Below are positions 1-6,713 of a stretch of DNA of 13,186 bases, one piece after another. Source of the stretch: Acidobacteriota bacterium. GTDB lineage: Bacteria; Acidobacteriota; Terriglobia; Terriglobales; Acidobacteriaceae. Both the position numbers and the translations under genes were made by a program. The stretch covers positions 1-13,186 of the forward strand of contig JAKCDN010000036.1 in the NCBI GenBank assembly GCA_021841795.1. The letters are read 5' to 3'. The stretch's first letter is position 1. Each line of letters opens with the position of its first letter. The notes below the pieces were generated by a model. It was given only the letters and a program-made list of their open reading frames with translations. It ran no database searches and was not told the origin of the DNA.

Positions 1-1
1 A

Positions 2-850
2 GCCACCGTGATCGACCGGCGCAGCTTGCCCGGCGGGCTGAATACCTACGGCGTGGCCGAATACAAGCTGCGCGCGGCGGACAGCGTGCGCGAGGTGGAC
101 ATGATCCGCAGGCTGGGCGTGGAGTTCCGCTGCGGCGTTGACGTGGATTCGATTTCCGCGCTGGAGACCCTGGAGCGGGAGTTCGATTTCATCTTTCTCG
201 GCCTGGGGCTGGGCGCGATGCAGCGCCTCAACATCCCCGGCGAGGATGCCGACGGCGTGATGAATGCGCTCGAGCTCATTGCGGCGTACAAGACCGGCCA
301 CCTGCGCCAGGTGCGCGGAACCGTCATCGTGGTGGGCGCGGGCAACACCGCGATCGACGCGGCCAATGCGGCCCGCCGGCTGGGCGCCGAGACCGTATAT
401 ATGTTGTACCGGCGCGGCGAGCAGGAGATGTCGGCGTTCGATTTCGAGTACGAGCACGCCAAGCAGGAGGGCGTGCAGTTCCTGTGGCGGCGGATGCCGG
501 TGGCGATCCGCACGGATGCGCACGGGCGGCTGCTGCTCGACACCGTGCAGGTGCGGCCGGCCGGCGGCCGGCTCGATGTGATTCCGGACTCCGAGGCCGC
601 CATATCCTGCGACATGGTGGTTCCGGCCATCGGCCAGTCGCCGCTGACCGGGATGCTGGAGAAGCTGCGCGGCGTCGAGGTGCGGAACGGGCGCATTGCA
701 GTGGAGCGCGAGACCGGCCGCACCGGAAATCCGCGCTACTATGCCGGCGGCGATTGCGTGAATGGCGGCCGCGAGGTGGTGGATGCGGTGGCGGGCGGCA
801 AGCGCGCGGCCGAAGCGATTTTGCAATCCGCGGAGGTGGCCCATGCCTGA
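2..850 (+). CDS. preT: Dihydropyrimidine dehydrogenase subunit PreT (5' end missing)
   Basis: Flavin/NAD(P)H subunit of a bacterial dihydropyrimidine dehydrogenase. It passes electrons from NAD(P)H through FAD and Fe-S clusters to PreA for reduction of uracil or thymine. The frame is open to the window edge, so the gene starts upstream; about 282 C-terminal residues are seen, while family members are usually above 400. The N-terminal Fe-S and first FAD-binding parts are therefore outside. Visible are LPGGLNTYGVAEYKL right at the start, the nucleotide-binding fold VVGAGNTAIDAANAARRLG (about nt 325-385), PAIGQSP (about nt 625-645), and the closing FAD motif YYAGGDCVNGGREVVDAVAGG (two pieces, nt 735-800). 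These are typical of the GltD-like small-subunit oxidoreductases. Its stop overlaps the preA start by 8 nt, so translation is probably coupled. GltD itself is the main alternative, but adjacency to preA makes PreT much more likely. Confidence 0.9.
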   Translation, partial: ATVIDRRSLPGGLNTYGVAEYKLRAADSVREVDMIRRLGVEFRCGVDVDSISALETLEREFDFIFLGLGLGAMQRLNIPGEDADGVMNALELIAAYKTGHLRQVRGTVIVVGAGNTAIDAANAARRLGAETVYMLYRRGEQEMSAFDFEYEHAKQEGVQFLWRRMPVAIRTDAHGRLLLDTVQVRPAGGRLDVIPDSEAAISCDMVVPAIGQSPLTGMLEKLRGVEVRNGRIAVERETGRTGNPRYYAGGDCVNGGREVVDAVAGGKRAAEAILQSAEVAHA

Positions 851-2255
851 TATGCGCGTACGGAACTTTGCCGGAAAGATCGACTGCCCCAACCCCTTCT
901 GGCTGGCCTCCGCGCCGCCCACCAATACCGGGGAGATGATCATGCGCGCCTTCGACGCCGGCTGGGGCGGCGCGGTGTGGAAGACGATCGGCGAACCAGT
1001 GGTGAACGTCAGCTCGCGCTACTCCTCCATCGACTGGAACGGCCAGCGCATCATGGGCTTCAACAATATTGAGCTGATCAGCGACCGCACCGTGGAGCAG
1101 AACCTGGCCGAGATGGCCGAGGTCAAGAGGCGCTACCCGCGCCACGCCGTGATTGCTTCGCTGATGGTGGCGTCGAACCGCGAGACCTGGCATGACATTG
1201 TGGCCCGGGCCGAGGATGCGGGCGCGGACGGGCTGGAGCTGAACTTCGGCTGTCCGCACGGAATGAGCGAGCGCGGCATGGGCTCGGCCGTCGGCCAGGT
1301 GCCCGAGTACGCGGAGATGATTACGGCCTGGGTGAAAGAGAAGGCGAAAACGCCGGTGATGGTCAAGCTCACGCCCAACATCGGCGATATCCGCACCGTG
1401 GCGCGCGCGGCCAGGCGCGGCGGCGCTGACGCATTGTCGGCGATCAATACCATCAATTCAATTACCGGCATCGATCTGGATACGTTTGTGCCCAGGCCGA
1501 ATGTGGACGGCAAAAGCTCCCACGGCGGCTACTGCGGGCCGGCCGTGAAGCCGATCGCATTGAACATGGTGCAGCAGATCATGTCCGACCCCGAAGCGGC
1601 GCTGCCGCTCTCGGGCATCGGCGGCATCGGCTCCTGGCGCGATGCTGCGGAGTTCATGCTGCTGGGCTGCGGAACCGTCCAGGTGTGCACGGCCGTAATG
1701 CACTACGGCTACCGCATCGTCGAAGACATGATCGAGGGGCTGGACAACTGGATGCGCGAAAAGGGCTTCAAGTCCATCGAGGACTTTCGCGGGCTGTCGG
1801 TCGCCAGGGTCACGGAGTGGAAGCACCTGAATCTGAACTTCAGAATCGTGGCCCGCATCGACGAGCAGAAGTGCATCGGCTGCGATCTGTGCCACATTGC
1901 CTGCTGGGACGGCGCGCACCAGTGCATCCATCTCGATCGCGTCAGCGGGCCGGTGAACGGGCACGTGGAATTGCATCCCATCCCGGCCGCGAAGGAAAGC
2001 GCAAGCCGCGCCTCGATTGCGGAGACGCCGGTCACGCGCCCCGAGCGCGAGGCCGCACTCACGGTGGGACCGTATCCCACGCCTCTGGCGCGCATTCCGC
2101 GCGTGGATGAGACCGAGTGCGTGGGCTGCAATCTCTGCTCCTGCGTGTGCCCGGTGGATGGATGCATCGACATGGTGCGCGTCGACAAGGATGTGGCGCC
2201 GGAAACCTGGGACGAGCGCACCAAGGACGCGGCGTGCGCGCCCTTGCGCCGCTGA
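843..2255 (+). CDS. preA: NAD(P)-dependent dihydropyrimidine dehydrogenase subunit PreA
   Basis: Catalytic FMN/Fe-S subunit that reduces the 5,6 double bond of uracil or thymine, the first step of reductive pyrimidine breakdown; cytosolic, paired with PreT. ATG 843 was chosen over upstream in-frame starts because GGAGGT (832-837) sits 5 nt before it. The product is 470 residues, longer than the roughly 410 of E. coli PreA. Residues 1-320 form a dihydroorotate-dehydrogenase-like barrel. C137 in NFGCPHGMSERGMG matches the catalytic Cys of the mammalian enzyme, and VKLTPN is conserved. The C-terminus has two [4Fe-4S] motifs, C344-C347-C350-C354 and C426-C429-C432-C436-P. The 70-odd residues between them are longer than I recall for E. 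coli, which explains the extra length and points to the hydantoin/pyrimidine-cluster subtype. No start or frame problem was seen. Confidence 0.93.
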   Translation: MPDMRVRNFAGKIDCPNPFWLASAPPTNTGEMIMRAFDAGWGGAVWKTIGEPVVNVSSRYSSIDWNGQRIMGFNNIELISDRTVEQNLAEMAEVKRRYPRHAVIASLMVASNRETWHDIVARAEDAGADGLELNFGCPHGMSERGMGSAVGQVPEYAEMITAWVKEKAKTPVMVKLTPNIGDIRTVARAARRGGADALSAINTINSITGIDLDTFVPRPNVDGKSSHGGYCGPAVKPIALNMVQQIMSDPEAALPLSGIGGIGSWRDAAEFMLLGCGTVQVCTAVMHYGYRIVEDMIEGLDNWMREKGFKSIEDFRGLSVARVTEWKHLNLNFRIVARIDEQKCIGCDLCHIACWDGAHQCIHLDRVSGPVNGHVELHPIPAAKESASRASIAETPVTRPEREAALTVGPYPTPLARIPRVDETECVGCNLCSCVCPVDGCIDMVRVDKDVAPETWDERTKDAACAPLRR

Positions 2256-2404
2256 TCCCGGCCGGCGGAAGCGGCGGAGCTGCAACCCGGCGAACCCAAG
2301 CTTGGCGCGCCCGCGGCGCCGGCCCGCTGCAACCATGACATGATGGCGTCTTTATTGCCTGCACAGTAGATTTGAGACAGGGCACGCACCACGGAGGAGG
2401 TCCC
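2256..2404 (+). other. Spacer between preA and the permease gene
   Basis: A 149-nt non-coding spacer. It contains a small GC hairpin, GGCGC (2303-2307) pairing with GCGCC (2315-2319), without a T-run, so it is not a clear intrinsic terminator. The strong ribosome binding site of the permease is at 2393-2400. No convincing promoter was recognised. Confidence 0.5.
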
Positions 2405-3820
2405 GTGAGCTCGGTCGATCCGTCTCTATCCAATCAGGATCTGCGCCCGGTGCCGCCGGAAAAGCGCAACTGGACCTTCTACAACTACACCGCGCTGTGG
2501 TTTTCCATGTGCATGGAGATCACCACGTATCGGCTGGCGTCGGGACTGATTGCCAACGGCATGGACTGGAAACAGGCCATTGGAACGGTGCTGCTGGGCA
2601 ACCTGATCGTGCTGGTGCCGATGCTGCTCAATGCCCACGCGGGCGCCAAGTACGGGATTCCGTTTCCGGTGTTTCTGCGCGCTCCCTTTGGGGTGCGCGG
2701 GGCAAACCTGGCCGCGCTGCTGCGCGCCGTGGTGGCCTGCGGATGGTTCGGCATCCAGTCGTGGATCGGCGGCAGTGCCATTGACGCCATGCTGACCGTG
2801 ATCCGGCCGTCGACGGCCGGCAATCGGGACCTGTTGTGGGCGTGCTTTCTGGGTTTCTGGCTGCTGAACATGGTGGTGGTCTGGCGCGGCGTGGAGTCCA
2901 TTCGCCGGCTCCAGGCCTTCGGCGCGCCGTTCATGTTCGTCATGGCTGCGGCGCTGCTCGTCTGGGTCCGCGTGAAGGCGGGCAGCTTCGGCGTAATGCT
3001 CTCCACGCCGAGCCGATTCCACTCCACGCACGCATTTCTCGCCGTGTTTTTTCCCTCGCTCACCGCCATGGTGGGCTACTGGGCCACGCTGGCCCTCAAT
3101 ATTCCGGACTTCACCCGCTACTCGAAGTCGCAGAGCGCGCAGTCGTGGGGCCAGGCCTTCGGGCTGCCGGTGGCGATGGTCCTCTATACCTCGCTTGGCA
3201 TCGCCGTAACCTCGGCTTCGGCGGTGCTGTTCGGACGGCCGATCTGGGATCCGGTGGAACTGATCGGGATGTTCCATCAGCCGGTGGCGGCGTTTGTGGC
3301 CATGATTGCCGTGCTGGTGGCCACGCTGAACGTCAACATCGGGGCGAACGTGGTCTCGCCGTCGAATGATTTCTCCAATCTCTATCCCCGCCTCATCAGC
3401 TTCCGCGCCGGCGGAGTGATCACCGGGTTTCTGGGCCTGGCCATGTGCCCGTGGAAGCTGCTGGCCACGCCGGATGCATACATCTTCGGCTGGCTGGTGG
3501 GCTACTCCGGCCTGCTTGGCCCGGTGGCCGGCATCATGGTGTGCGACTACTTCTTCATCCGCGGCACCGAGCTCGACGTGAACTCCCTCTACCATCGCGA
3601 CGGCGCCTACTCCTACGCGAAGGGCGTGAATCCGCGGGCGCTCCTGGCGCTGGCTTGCGGCGTGGCCATTGCGCTCGCAGGCGTCTTCGCCCCCGGTCTG
3701 CGTTTTCTCTATGACTATGCGTGGTTCGTGGGGTTCTTTGCGGCCGGCGCCGCGTACCTGGCGATGATGCGGACCGTGGCTCCGGCGGAAGAATCGTGGT
3801 CCGCGATCGGCGATCGCTGA
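2405..3820 (+). CDS. NCS1-family nucleobase/hydantoin/allantoin permease
   Basis: Inner-membrane nucleobase:cation symporter-1, 471 residues with about twelve hydrophobic segments. The GTG start at 2405 is preferred over the longer frame from TTG 2372 because GGAGGAGG (2393-2400) lies just upstream and the family begins near the NWTFYNYTALWFSM segment. Family signatures: GIPFPVFLRAPFGVRGAN, GWFGIQSWIGG, and ALNIPDFTRY with NIGANVVSPSNDFSN. By motif, W114 and Q118 align with the substrate-contacting W117 and Q121 of the hydantoin carrier Mhp1, and W226 and N309/N311 fall where Mhp1 has its second Trp and Asn contacts. Substrate is therefore a uracil, hydantoin or allantoin-like ring; linkage to preTA favours uracil/thymine (inference). 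The gene follows preA by 149 nt and may be in the same operon; no convincing terminator lies between. Confidence 0.9.
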   Translation: MSSVDPSLSNQDLRPVPPEKRNWTFYNYTALWFSMCMEITTYRLASGLIANGMDWKQAIGTVLLGNLIVLVPMLLNAHAGAKYGIPFPVFLRAPFGVRGANLAALLRAVVACGWFGIQSWIGGSAIDAMLTVIRPSTAGNRDLLWACFLGFWLLNMVVVWRGVESIRRLQAFGAPFMFVMAAALLVWVRVKAGSFGVMLSTPSRFHSTHAFLAVFFPSLTAMVGYWATLALNIPDFTRYSKSQSAQSWGQAFGLPVAMVLYTSLGIAVTSASAVLFGRPIWDPVELIGMFHQPVAAFVAMIAVLVATLNVNIGANVVSPSNDFSNLYPRLISFRAGGVITGFLGLAMCPWKLLATPDAYIFGWLVGYSGLLGPVAGIMVCDYFFIRGTELDVNSLYHRDGAYSYAKGVNPRALLALACGVAIALAGVFAPGLRFLYDYAWFVGFFAAGAAYLAMMRTVAPAEESWSAIGDR

Positions 3821-4036
3821 CGCGCTCTTCGCCCCCGCTCCCTGGCCGCTTCCGTTTCGTGCCCGTCGCCGAGGGCGCTTCGCCGGCGTGCGGTGCGCGT
3901 TGCTGCGGCTTCGGCGTCCGGTGCCTGTCGCCTGGCCGGTCCGGAAGACTGAGAGCGCCTCGCCGCAGGCCGCGAGATTCGGGTTAAAGTTCTGCGAACT
4001 TTTGCCGATCCATGCTGCAGGCGTGGAGAGAGTTGC
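3821..4036. other. Gene-free spacer after the permease gene
   Basis: A 216-nt stretch with no supported gene. An inverted repeat GCGATC-N3-GATCGC (3803-3817) precedes the permease stop codon but has no T-run, so it is not called a terminator. The end of the spacer carries GGAGAG (4025-4030), the binding site for the next small gene. Confidence 0.5.
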
Positions 4037-4267
4037 ATGGAGATCGCTCCGATTCCCGGGATTCGCGCGCTGCCTGCGGCCAAGACGCGGCCGGCAGAGT
4101 TCCGCTTGTCCGAGGTCTTTGATCTTGAAGGCCCGGCGCGGCCTGCCGAAGGTCAGGAACAGCGCAACGGCCGCAAGGCGGCGGGCGCCGAGGAAGATGA
4201 CGACGACTTGCTGCTGGATGCGGAGCCGGAAGAGAGCCGGCGGCCCGGCGTGGACTATTTTGCGTAG
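4037..4267 (+). CDS. Small acidic hypothetical protein, 76 aa
   Basis: Function unknown. The case for a real gene is an ATG with GGAGAG 6 nt upstream, a clean stop, and a protein-like sequence. It starts MEIAPIPGIRALP, has a middle motif FRLSEVFDLEGPAR (residues about 22-35), an acidic stretch EEDDDDLLLDAEPEE (about 52-66) and the tail GVDYFA. No signal peptide, membrane segment or cysteine was seen, so it is probably soluble and cytosolic, with a likely disordered acidic second half. The opening resembles small hypothetical proteins I recall from acidobacteria, but I cannot name a family. It stands alone, convergent to the sigma-54 activator gene on the other strand. A chance frame in GC-rich DNA remains possible. 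Confidence 0.6.
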   Translation: MEIAPIPGIRALPAAKTRPAEFRLSEVFDLEGPARPAEGQEQRNGRKAAGAEEDDDDLLLDAEPEESRRPGVDYFA

Positions 4268-4526
4268 GAGCCTGCCCGCCAATCGTCAGGCCGGCAAGGC
4301 CGGAATGCGGCGGATGCGATGGGCGGGGAATCAGCCATCCTGCCCCGTTCGTGCGCTCTGAATCCAGATTTTGCTATGCCGCAACGTGTTCGTTCGCGAT
4401 GAGCGCATTCCCCCGCGCGTTCCGATCAGTCGCGAAGTGGCGATCGCTGTCCTCTTCGCTCCCCGGCCGGCGCGGCTCCGCTGGATCTTGTTCAACCCCG
4501 CCTGGTTCCTGCGCTCCGCCGCTCGT
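4268..4526. other. Convergent intergenic region
   Basis: A 259-nt stretch between two convergent genes. It holds the weak hairpin GCCTG (4270-4274) / CAGGC (4287-4291) and an adjoining GGCCGG direct repeat (about 4290-4303), neither followed by a T-run. These may help end transcription from either side, but nothing decisive is seen. No gene is supported. Confidence 0.4.
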
Positions 4527-5954
4527 TCACGCGCTCGCGGTCTGGCGCAGGGGATGGTCGCCGTAGAGCGATGCCGAATCCGCATCCGCCAGACGCAGGA
4601 GGCGATGCAGGTACGCGCGCGAGATCGAGAGGCTGCGGGCCGCCAGGGTCTTGTTGCCGTTGGCCTCGCGCACGGCGTTGACGGCCAGTTTGATCTTGTA
4701 GTCGCGGAGCTGGCGCTCGAATGAGCCCGTGGGCTGGTAGTCGGCGATGTCCACAACCTCGTCGAAGGCGCTTGCCTCCTCGTCGTTTTCGTGGACGATG
4801 AGGTTCAGATCCTGGGTGCGCACCGATCGGCCCGGAGCCAGGATGATGGCGCGCTGCATCACATTTTCCAGCTCCCGCACGTTGCCGGGCCAGCCATAGC
4901 TCTGCAGCATCTCGATCGCATCCGGCTCGATCGCGTCCATGGGCTTTTGGAACACATTGGAATAGTGGCGCAGGAAGTGCTGCGCGATAAGAGGAATGTC
5001 CTCCGGCCGGGATTCGAGCTGCGGTGACTCAATCTGCATTACGTTGATGCGGTAATAGAGGTCCTGGCGGAATTTGCCCTCCGCCACCAGCTTGGCCAGA
5101 TCCTGATGCGTGGCGAAGATCAGGCGCGCGCGCAGGGGCACCAGCTTGCTCGATCCCAGGCGGCTGAACTCCATCTGCTGCAGCACGCGCAGCAGCTTGA
5201 CCTGCGTGAACAGGCTCAGGTCGCCGATCTCATCGAGAAACAGCGTGCCGTCCTGCGCCTGCTCGAAGTAGCCCTCGCGCGCTCCGACCGTGCCCGTGAA
5301 TGCGCCCTTTTCGTGGCCGAACAGCTCGGCTTCAATGAGAGTCTCCGGAATGGCCCCGCAGGAGACGGCCACGAACGGCTTGTTGGCCCGCGAGCCGAGA
5401 TTGTGGATGGCGCGCGCAATCAGCTCCTTGCCCGTACCGCTCTCGCCGGTCACCAGCACCGCGGCATTGAGATTCGTGACGCTGCGCACCAGTTGGTATA
5501 CCCCCTGCATGGCGGGGCTCGATCCGATGATCCGGTCGCAGCGGCCCGGCTCCTCGGCGCGCTTCTGGGCGCTGTACAACTGCTGCTTCAGGGCCGAGGT
5601 CTCGCAGGCGCGGCTGAGCATGGTCTTCAGGTCGCGGATCGAGGGCGGACGCCGGGTGTAACCGAAGGCGCCGCAGCGGACCAGCTCGAAGGCCGTCGAG
5701 CGCAGGCTGTCGTCGGCCATCAGAATCGCCGGCACATTCAAGGCGATCAGACGCCGGGCACAGTCGATGCGAGTTTGCAGTGAGTCCTCATGAGAATACA
5801 GATCGAGAATCAGCGCATCGCAGCCCTCGGTGGCGATGAGCGCCTCTACCCCTTCCGCGTCCGACTCCAGTAGAACTTCAAAGTCCTTGCCAAGGGCAGA
5901 AGACAGCAGCGGCTGTAACGTACGGTCTTCGGAGTACAGTCCAAGTCTGGTCAT
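4527..5954 (-). CDS. Sigma-54-dependent transcriptional activator (NtrC family)
   Basis: A 475-residue bacterial enhancer-binding protein that would use ATP to open sigma-54 promoters. Domains: receiver-like 1-120, AAA+ domain about 141-375, Fis-type helix-turn-helix about 418-455 (NKTLAARSLSISRAYLHRLL). Key sites: Walker A GESGTGKE (170-177), sigma-54 contact loop GAFTGT (217-222, usually GAFTGA), Walker B LFLDEIGD (238-245), arginine-finger region GKFRQDLYYR (293-302), and GWPGNVRELEN (354-364). The receiver keeps D51 in LILDL but has M79 where Thr/Ser is usual and R102 in place of the conserved Lys, so control by phosphorylation is doubtful. The start ATG at 5954 has a modest GAGAG site. 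The gene is divergent from the tad operon across 759 nt; a sigma-54 promoter candidate faces the tad side, suggesting that operon as target (inference). No partner histidine kinase gene is in the window. Confidence 0.93.
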   Translation of the reverse strand: MTRLGLYSEDRTLQPLLSSALGKDFEVLLESDAEGVEALIATEGCDALILDLYSHEDSLQTRIDCARRLIALNVPAILMADDSLRSTAFELVRCGAFGYTRRPPSIRDLKTMLSRACETSALKQQLYSAQKRAEEPGRCDRIIGSSPAMQGVYQLVRSVTNLNAAVLVTGESGTGKELIARAIHNLGSRANKPFVAVSCGAIPETLIEAELFGHEKGAFTGTVGAREGYFEQAQDGTLFLDEIGDLSLFTQVKLLRVLQQMEFSRLGSSKLVPLRARLIFATHQDLAKLVAEGKFRQDLYYRINVMQIESPQLESRPEDIPLIAQHFLRHYSNVFQKPMDAIEPDAIEMLQSYGWPGNVRELENVMQRAIILAPGRSVRTQDLNLIVHENDEEASAFDEVVDIADYQPTGSFERQLRDYKIKLAVNAVREANGNKTLAARSLSISRAYLHRLLRLADADSASLYGDHPLRQTASA

Positions 5955-6190
5955 GATCTCTCGTCATCCCAAGCCGCGAAGTTTTGCGACTTCCGCTATA
6001 AGAATCTGCGGTGTAAATCCATGATCCGCAAAGCCTCAAAACGCGCATATGCCCCTTTCGTGCTAGAGACTTGCGACGTCGGCCGGCGAAGCCGCCAGGC
6101 ATGGCCGGCGAGCGGTGGGAGCCGCCACGCCGGAGCCGGGGCCGGAGCCGGATGATGTCCCGAGGATACCGTCAAAAACACAGAAGATTA

Positions 6191-6220
6191 CCGGAAAAAG
6201 CCGGAGAAAACCGGAGATTC
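6191..6220. repeat. Three 10-bp tandem CCGGA repeats with phased A-tracts
   Basis: Three units begin at 6191, 6201 and 6211, each starting CCGGA (CCGGAAAAAG, CCGGAGAAAA, CCGGAGATTC). With an earlier A-run at 6174-6178, the A-tracts are spaced about 21 and 11 bp apart, roughly in phase with the DNA helix, which tends to bend DNA. No protein-binding assignment is possible from sequence. Confidence 0.55.
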
Positions 6221-6303
6221 TGCGCTGCGCCCGTCGCGGGATCGGCGGTCGAGCCGGACCCGGACCGAAAGAAAATCTTCTTCATTTTTGTCGTAAACAG
6301 CAC

Positions 6304-6331
6304 TGGACGGGGGAGTACCAAAGTGTATACA
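6304..6331 (+). promoter_or_regulatory. Weak sigma-70-like promoter candidate
   Basis: TGGACG (6304-6309) and TATACA (6326-6331) each match their consensus at four of six bases, with a 16-bp spacer. Transcription would run toward the hairpin at 6436-6467, giving a short RNA of roughly 130 nt. The match is weak and could be chance. Confidence 0.2.
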
Positions 6332-6364
6332 TTGATGCTCTGGGTGTGGGAATCAGAGGCCGTC

Positions 6365-6382
6365 CGGGGAGAAATTGCCCCG
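6365..6382. promoter_or_regulatory. Dyad 1, candidate activator-binding site
   Basis: CGGGG (6365-6369) and CCCCG (6378-6382) form a dyad with an AT-rich centre. It shares CGGG-N3-AA-N-TTG-CCC with dyad 2, matching 12 of 16 aligned positions, 33 bp apart (about three helical turns). The centre is near -214 from the predicted sigma-54 start site, a normal distance for an enhancer-binding protein site. The binding protein is inferred to be the divergent activator. Confidence 0.5.
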
Positions 6383-6396
6383 ATTAGAGTCGTCCA

Positions 6397-6415
6397 ACGG
6401 GTCCAATTTGCCCGT
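6397..6415. promoter_or_regulatory. Dyad 2, candidate activator-binding site
   Basis: ACGGG (6397-6401) and CCCGT (6411-6415) flank a 9-bp spacer; together with dyad 1 this suggests an ideal site near CGGGCAAATTTGCCCG. The centre is near -181 from the predicted start site. Paired sites of this kind help hexamer assembly of NtrC-type activators (family knowledge); the assignment here is inference. Confidence 0.5.
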
Positions 6416-6435
6416 GGAGGCAGCGTCCGGCGTCG

Positions 6436-6467
6436 CCAAAGGGCCGTTTCCGGCCAGTGGTTTTTTT
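6436..6467 (+). terminator. Intrinsic terminator-like hairpin with T7 tail
   Basis: GGCCG (6442-6446) and CGGCC (6451-6455) pair around a TTTC loop, and outer CCA (6436-6438) / TGG (6458-6460) extend the stem past a small internal loop. Seven T follow (6461-6467). It would end + strand transcription entering the region or a short RNA made within it. The core stem is only 5 bp, so strength is uncertain. Confidence 0.5.
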
Positions 6468-6493
6468 ATTATCTCTAATAATTTTAATAGTTT
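6461..6493. promoter_or_regulatory. AT-rich tract between dyads and sigma-54 promoter
   Basis: Only 3 of 33 bases are G or C, in a GC-rich neighbourhood. It lies about 95-125 bp upstream of the predicted sigma-54 start, where flexible DNA or an IHF-type bend commonly lets the activator loop to the polymerase. No good IHF consensus was found, so a specific bending protein is not claimed. Confidence 0.4.
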
Positions 6494-6560
6494 GCGGTAG
6501 GATCGACCGAGGTTCTCCAGAGTACCGCGCCTCCCCTGGCGGGTGTAAACGGCCCATCTC

Positions 6561-6575
6561 AGGCACAGGCGGTGC
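6561..6575 (+). promoter_or_regulatory. Sigma-54 (-24/-12) promoter candidate for the tad operon
   Basis: AGGCACAGGCGGTGC matches the consensus TGGCACG-N4-TTGC at GGCAC and TGC. The invariant GG (6562-6563) and GC (6574-6575) are separated by exactly 10 bp; three consensus positions differ (first T, the G after CAC, first T of TTGC). The start site would be near 6587, leaving about a 127-nt leader before tadV. A divergent sigma-54 activator gene and upstream dyads raise its credibility. Confidence 0.55.
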
Positions 6576-6713
6576 GTAAACAGGTGTCTACACATTTACG
6601 GAACTTGGGGAGTGAGGTGGTTCAAGATAAAGACTTTCTGGGCCGTCTGAGTTTGGTTTAAGAATTGCTAGATAGGCAGACGAGACTGAGAAACCGGAGA
6701 GAGGAGGTGCGAG

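Larger units (their letters stand above)
5955..6713. other. Long regulatory intergenic region between activator gene and tad operon
   Basis: A 759-nt region with no supported protein gene; the short open frames here have poor starts and GC-rich chance composition. From left to right it holds the upstream region of the activator gene, a period-12 repeat of CCGGAGCCGG (6130-6139 and 6142-6151), phased A-tracts (6174-6220), a weak sigma-70-like pair (6304-6331), two related dyads (6365-6382, 6398-6415), a terminator-like hairpin (6436-6467), an AT-rich tract (6461-6493), a sigma-54 promoter candidate (6561-6575), and a leader of about 127 nt before tadV. No Flp pilin gene was found in it. Confidence 0.7.

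Noticed and set aside
3803..3817. Inverted repeat GCGATC-N3-GATCGC near the permease stop codon
   Set aside because: Inside the coding region with no T-run; GATC-containing palindromes are expected in such GC-rich DNA.
2426..4282. Long open frame of 618 codons on the minus strand opposite the permease gene
   Set aside because: It is low in hydrophobic order, rich in Arg/His/Gly/Gln, and antisense to a clear NCS1 carrier; a GC-bias shadow.
6071..6478. Plus-strand frame of 135 codons in the activator-tad intergenic region
   Set aside because: No ribosome binding site, Arg-rich chance composition, and it crosses the regulatory dyads and terminator-like hairpin.
6293..6583. Hexamer GTAAAC present three times (6293, 6545, 6576)
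   Set aside because: Spacing is irregular, one copy overlaps the -12 element, and no dyad partner exists; too short to call as sites.
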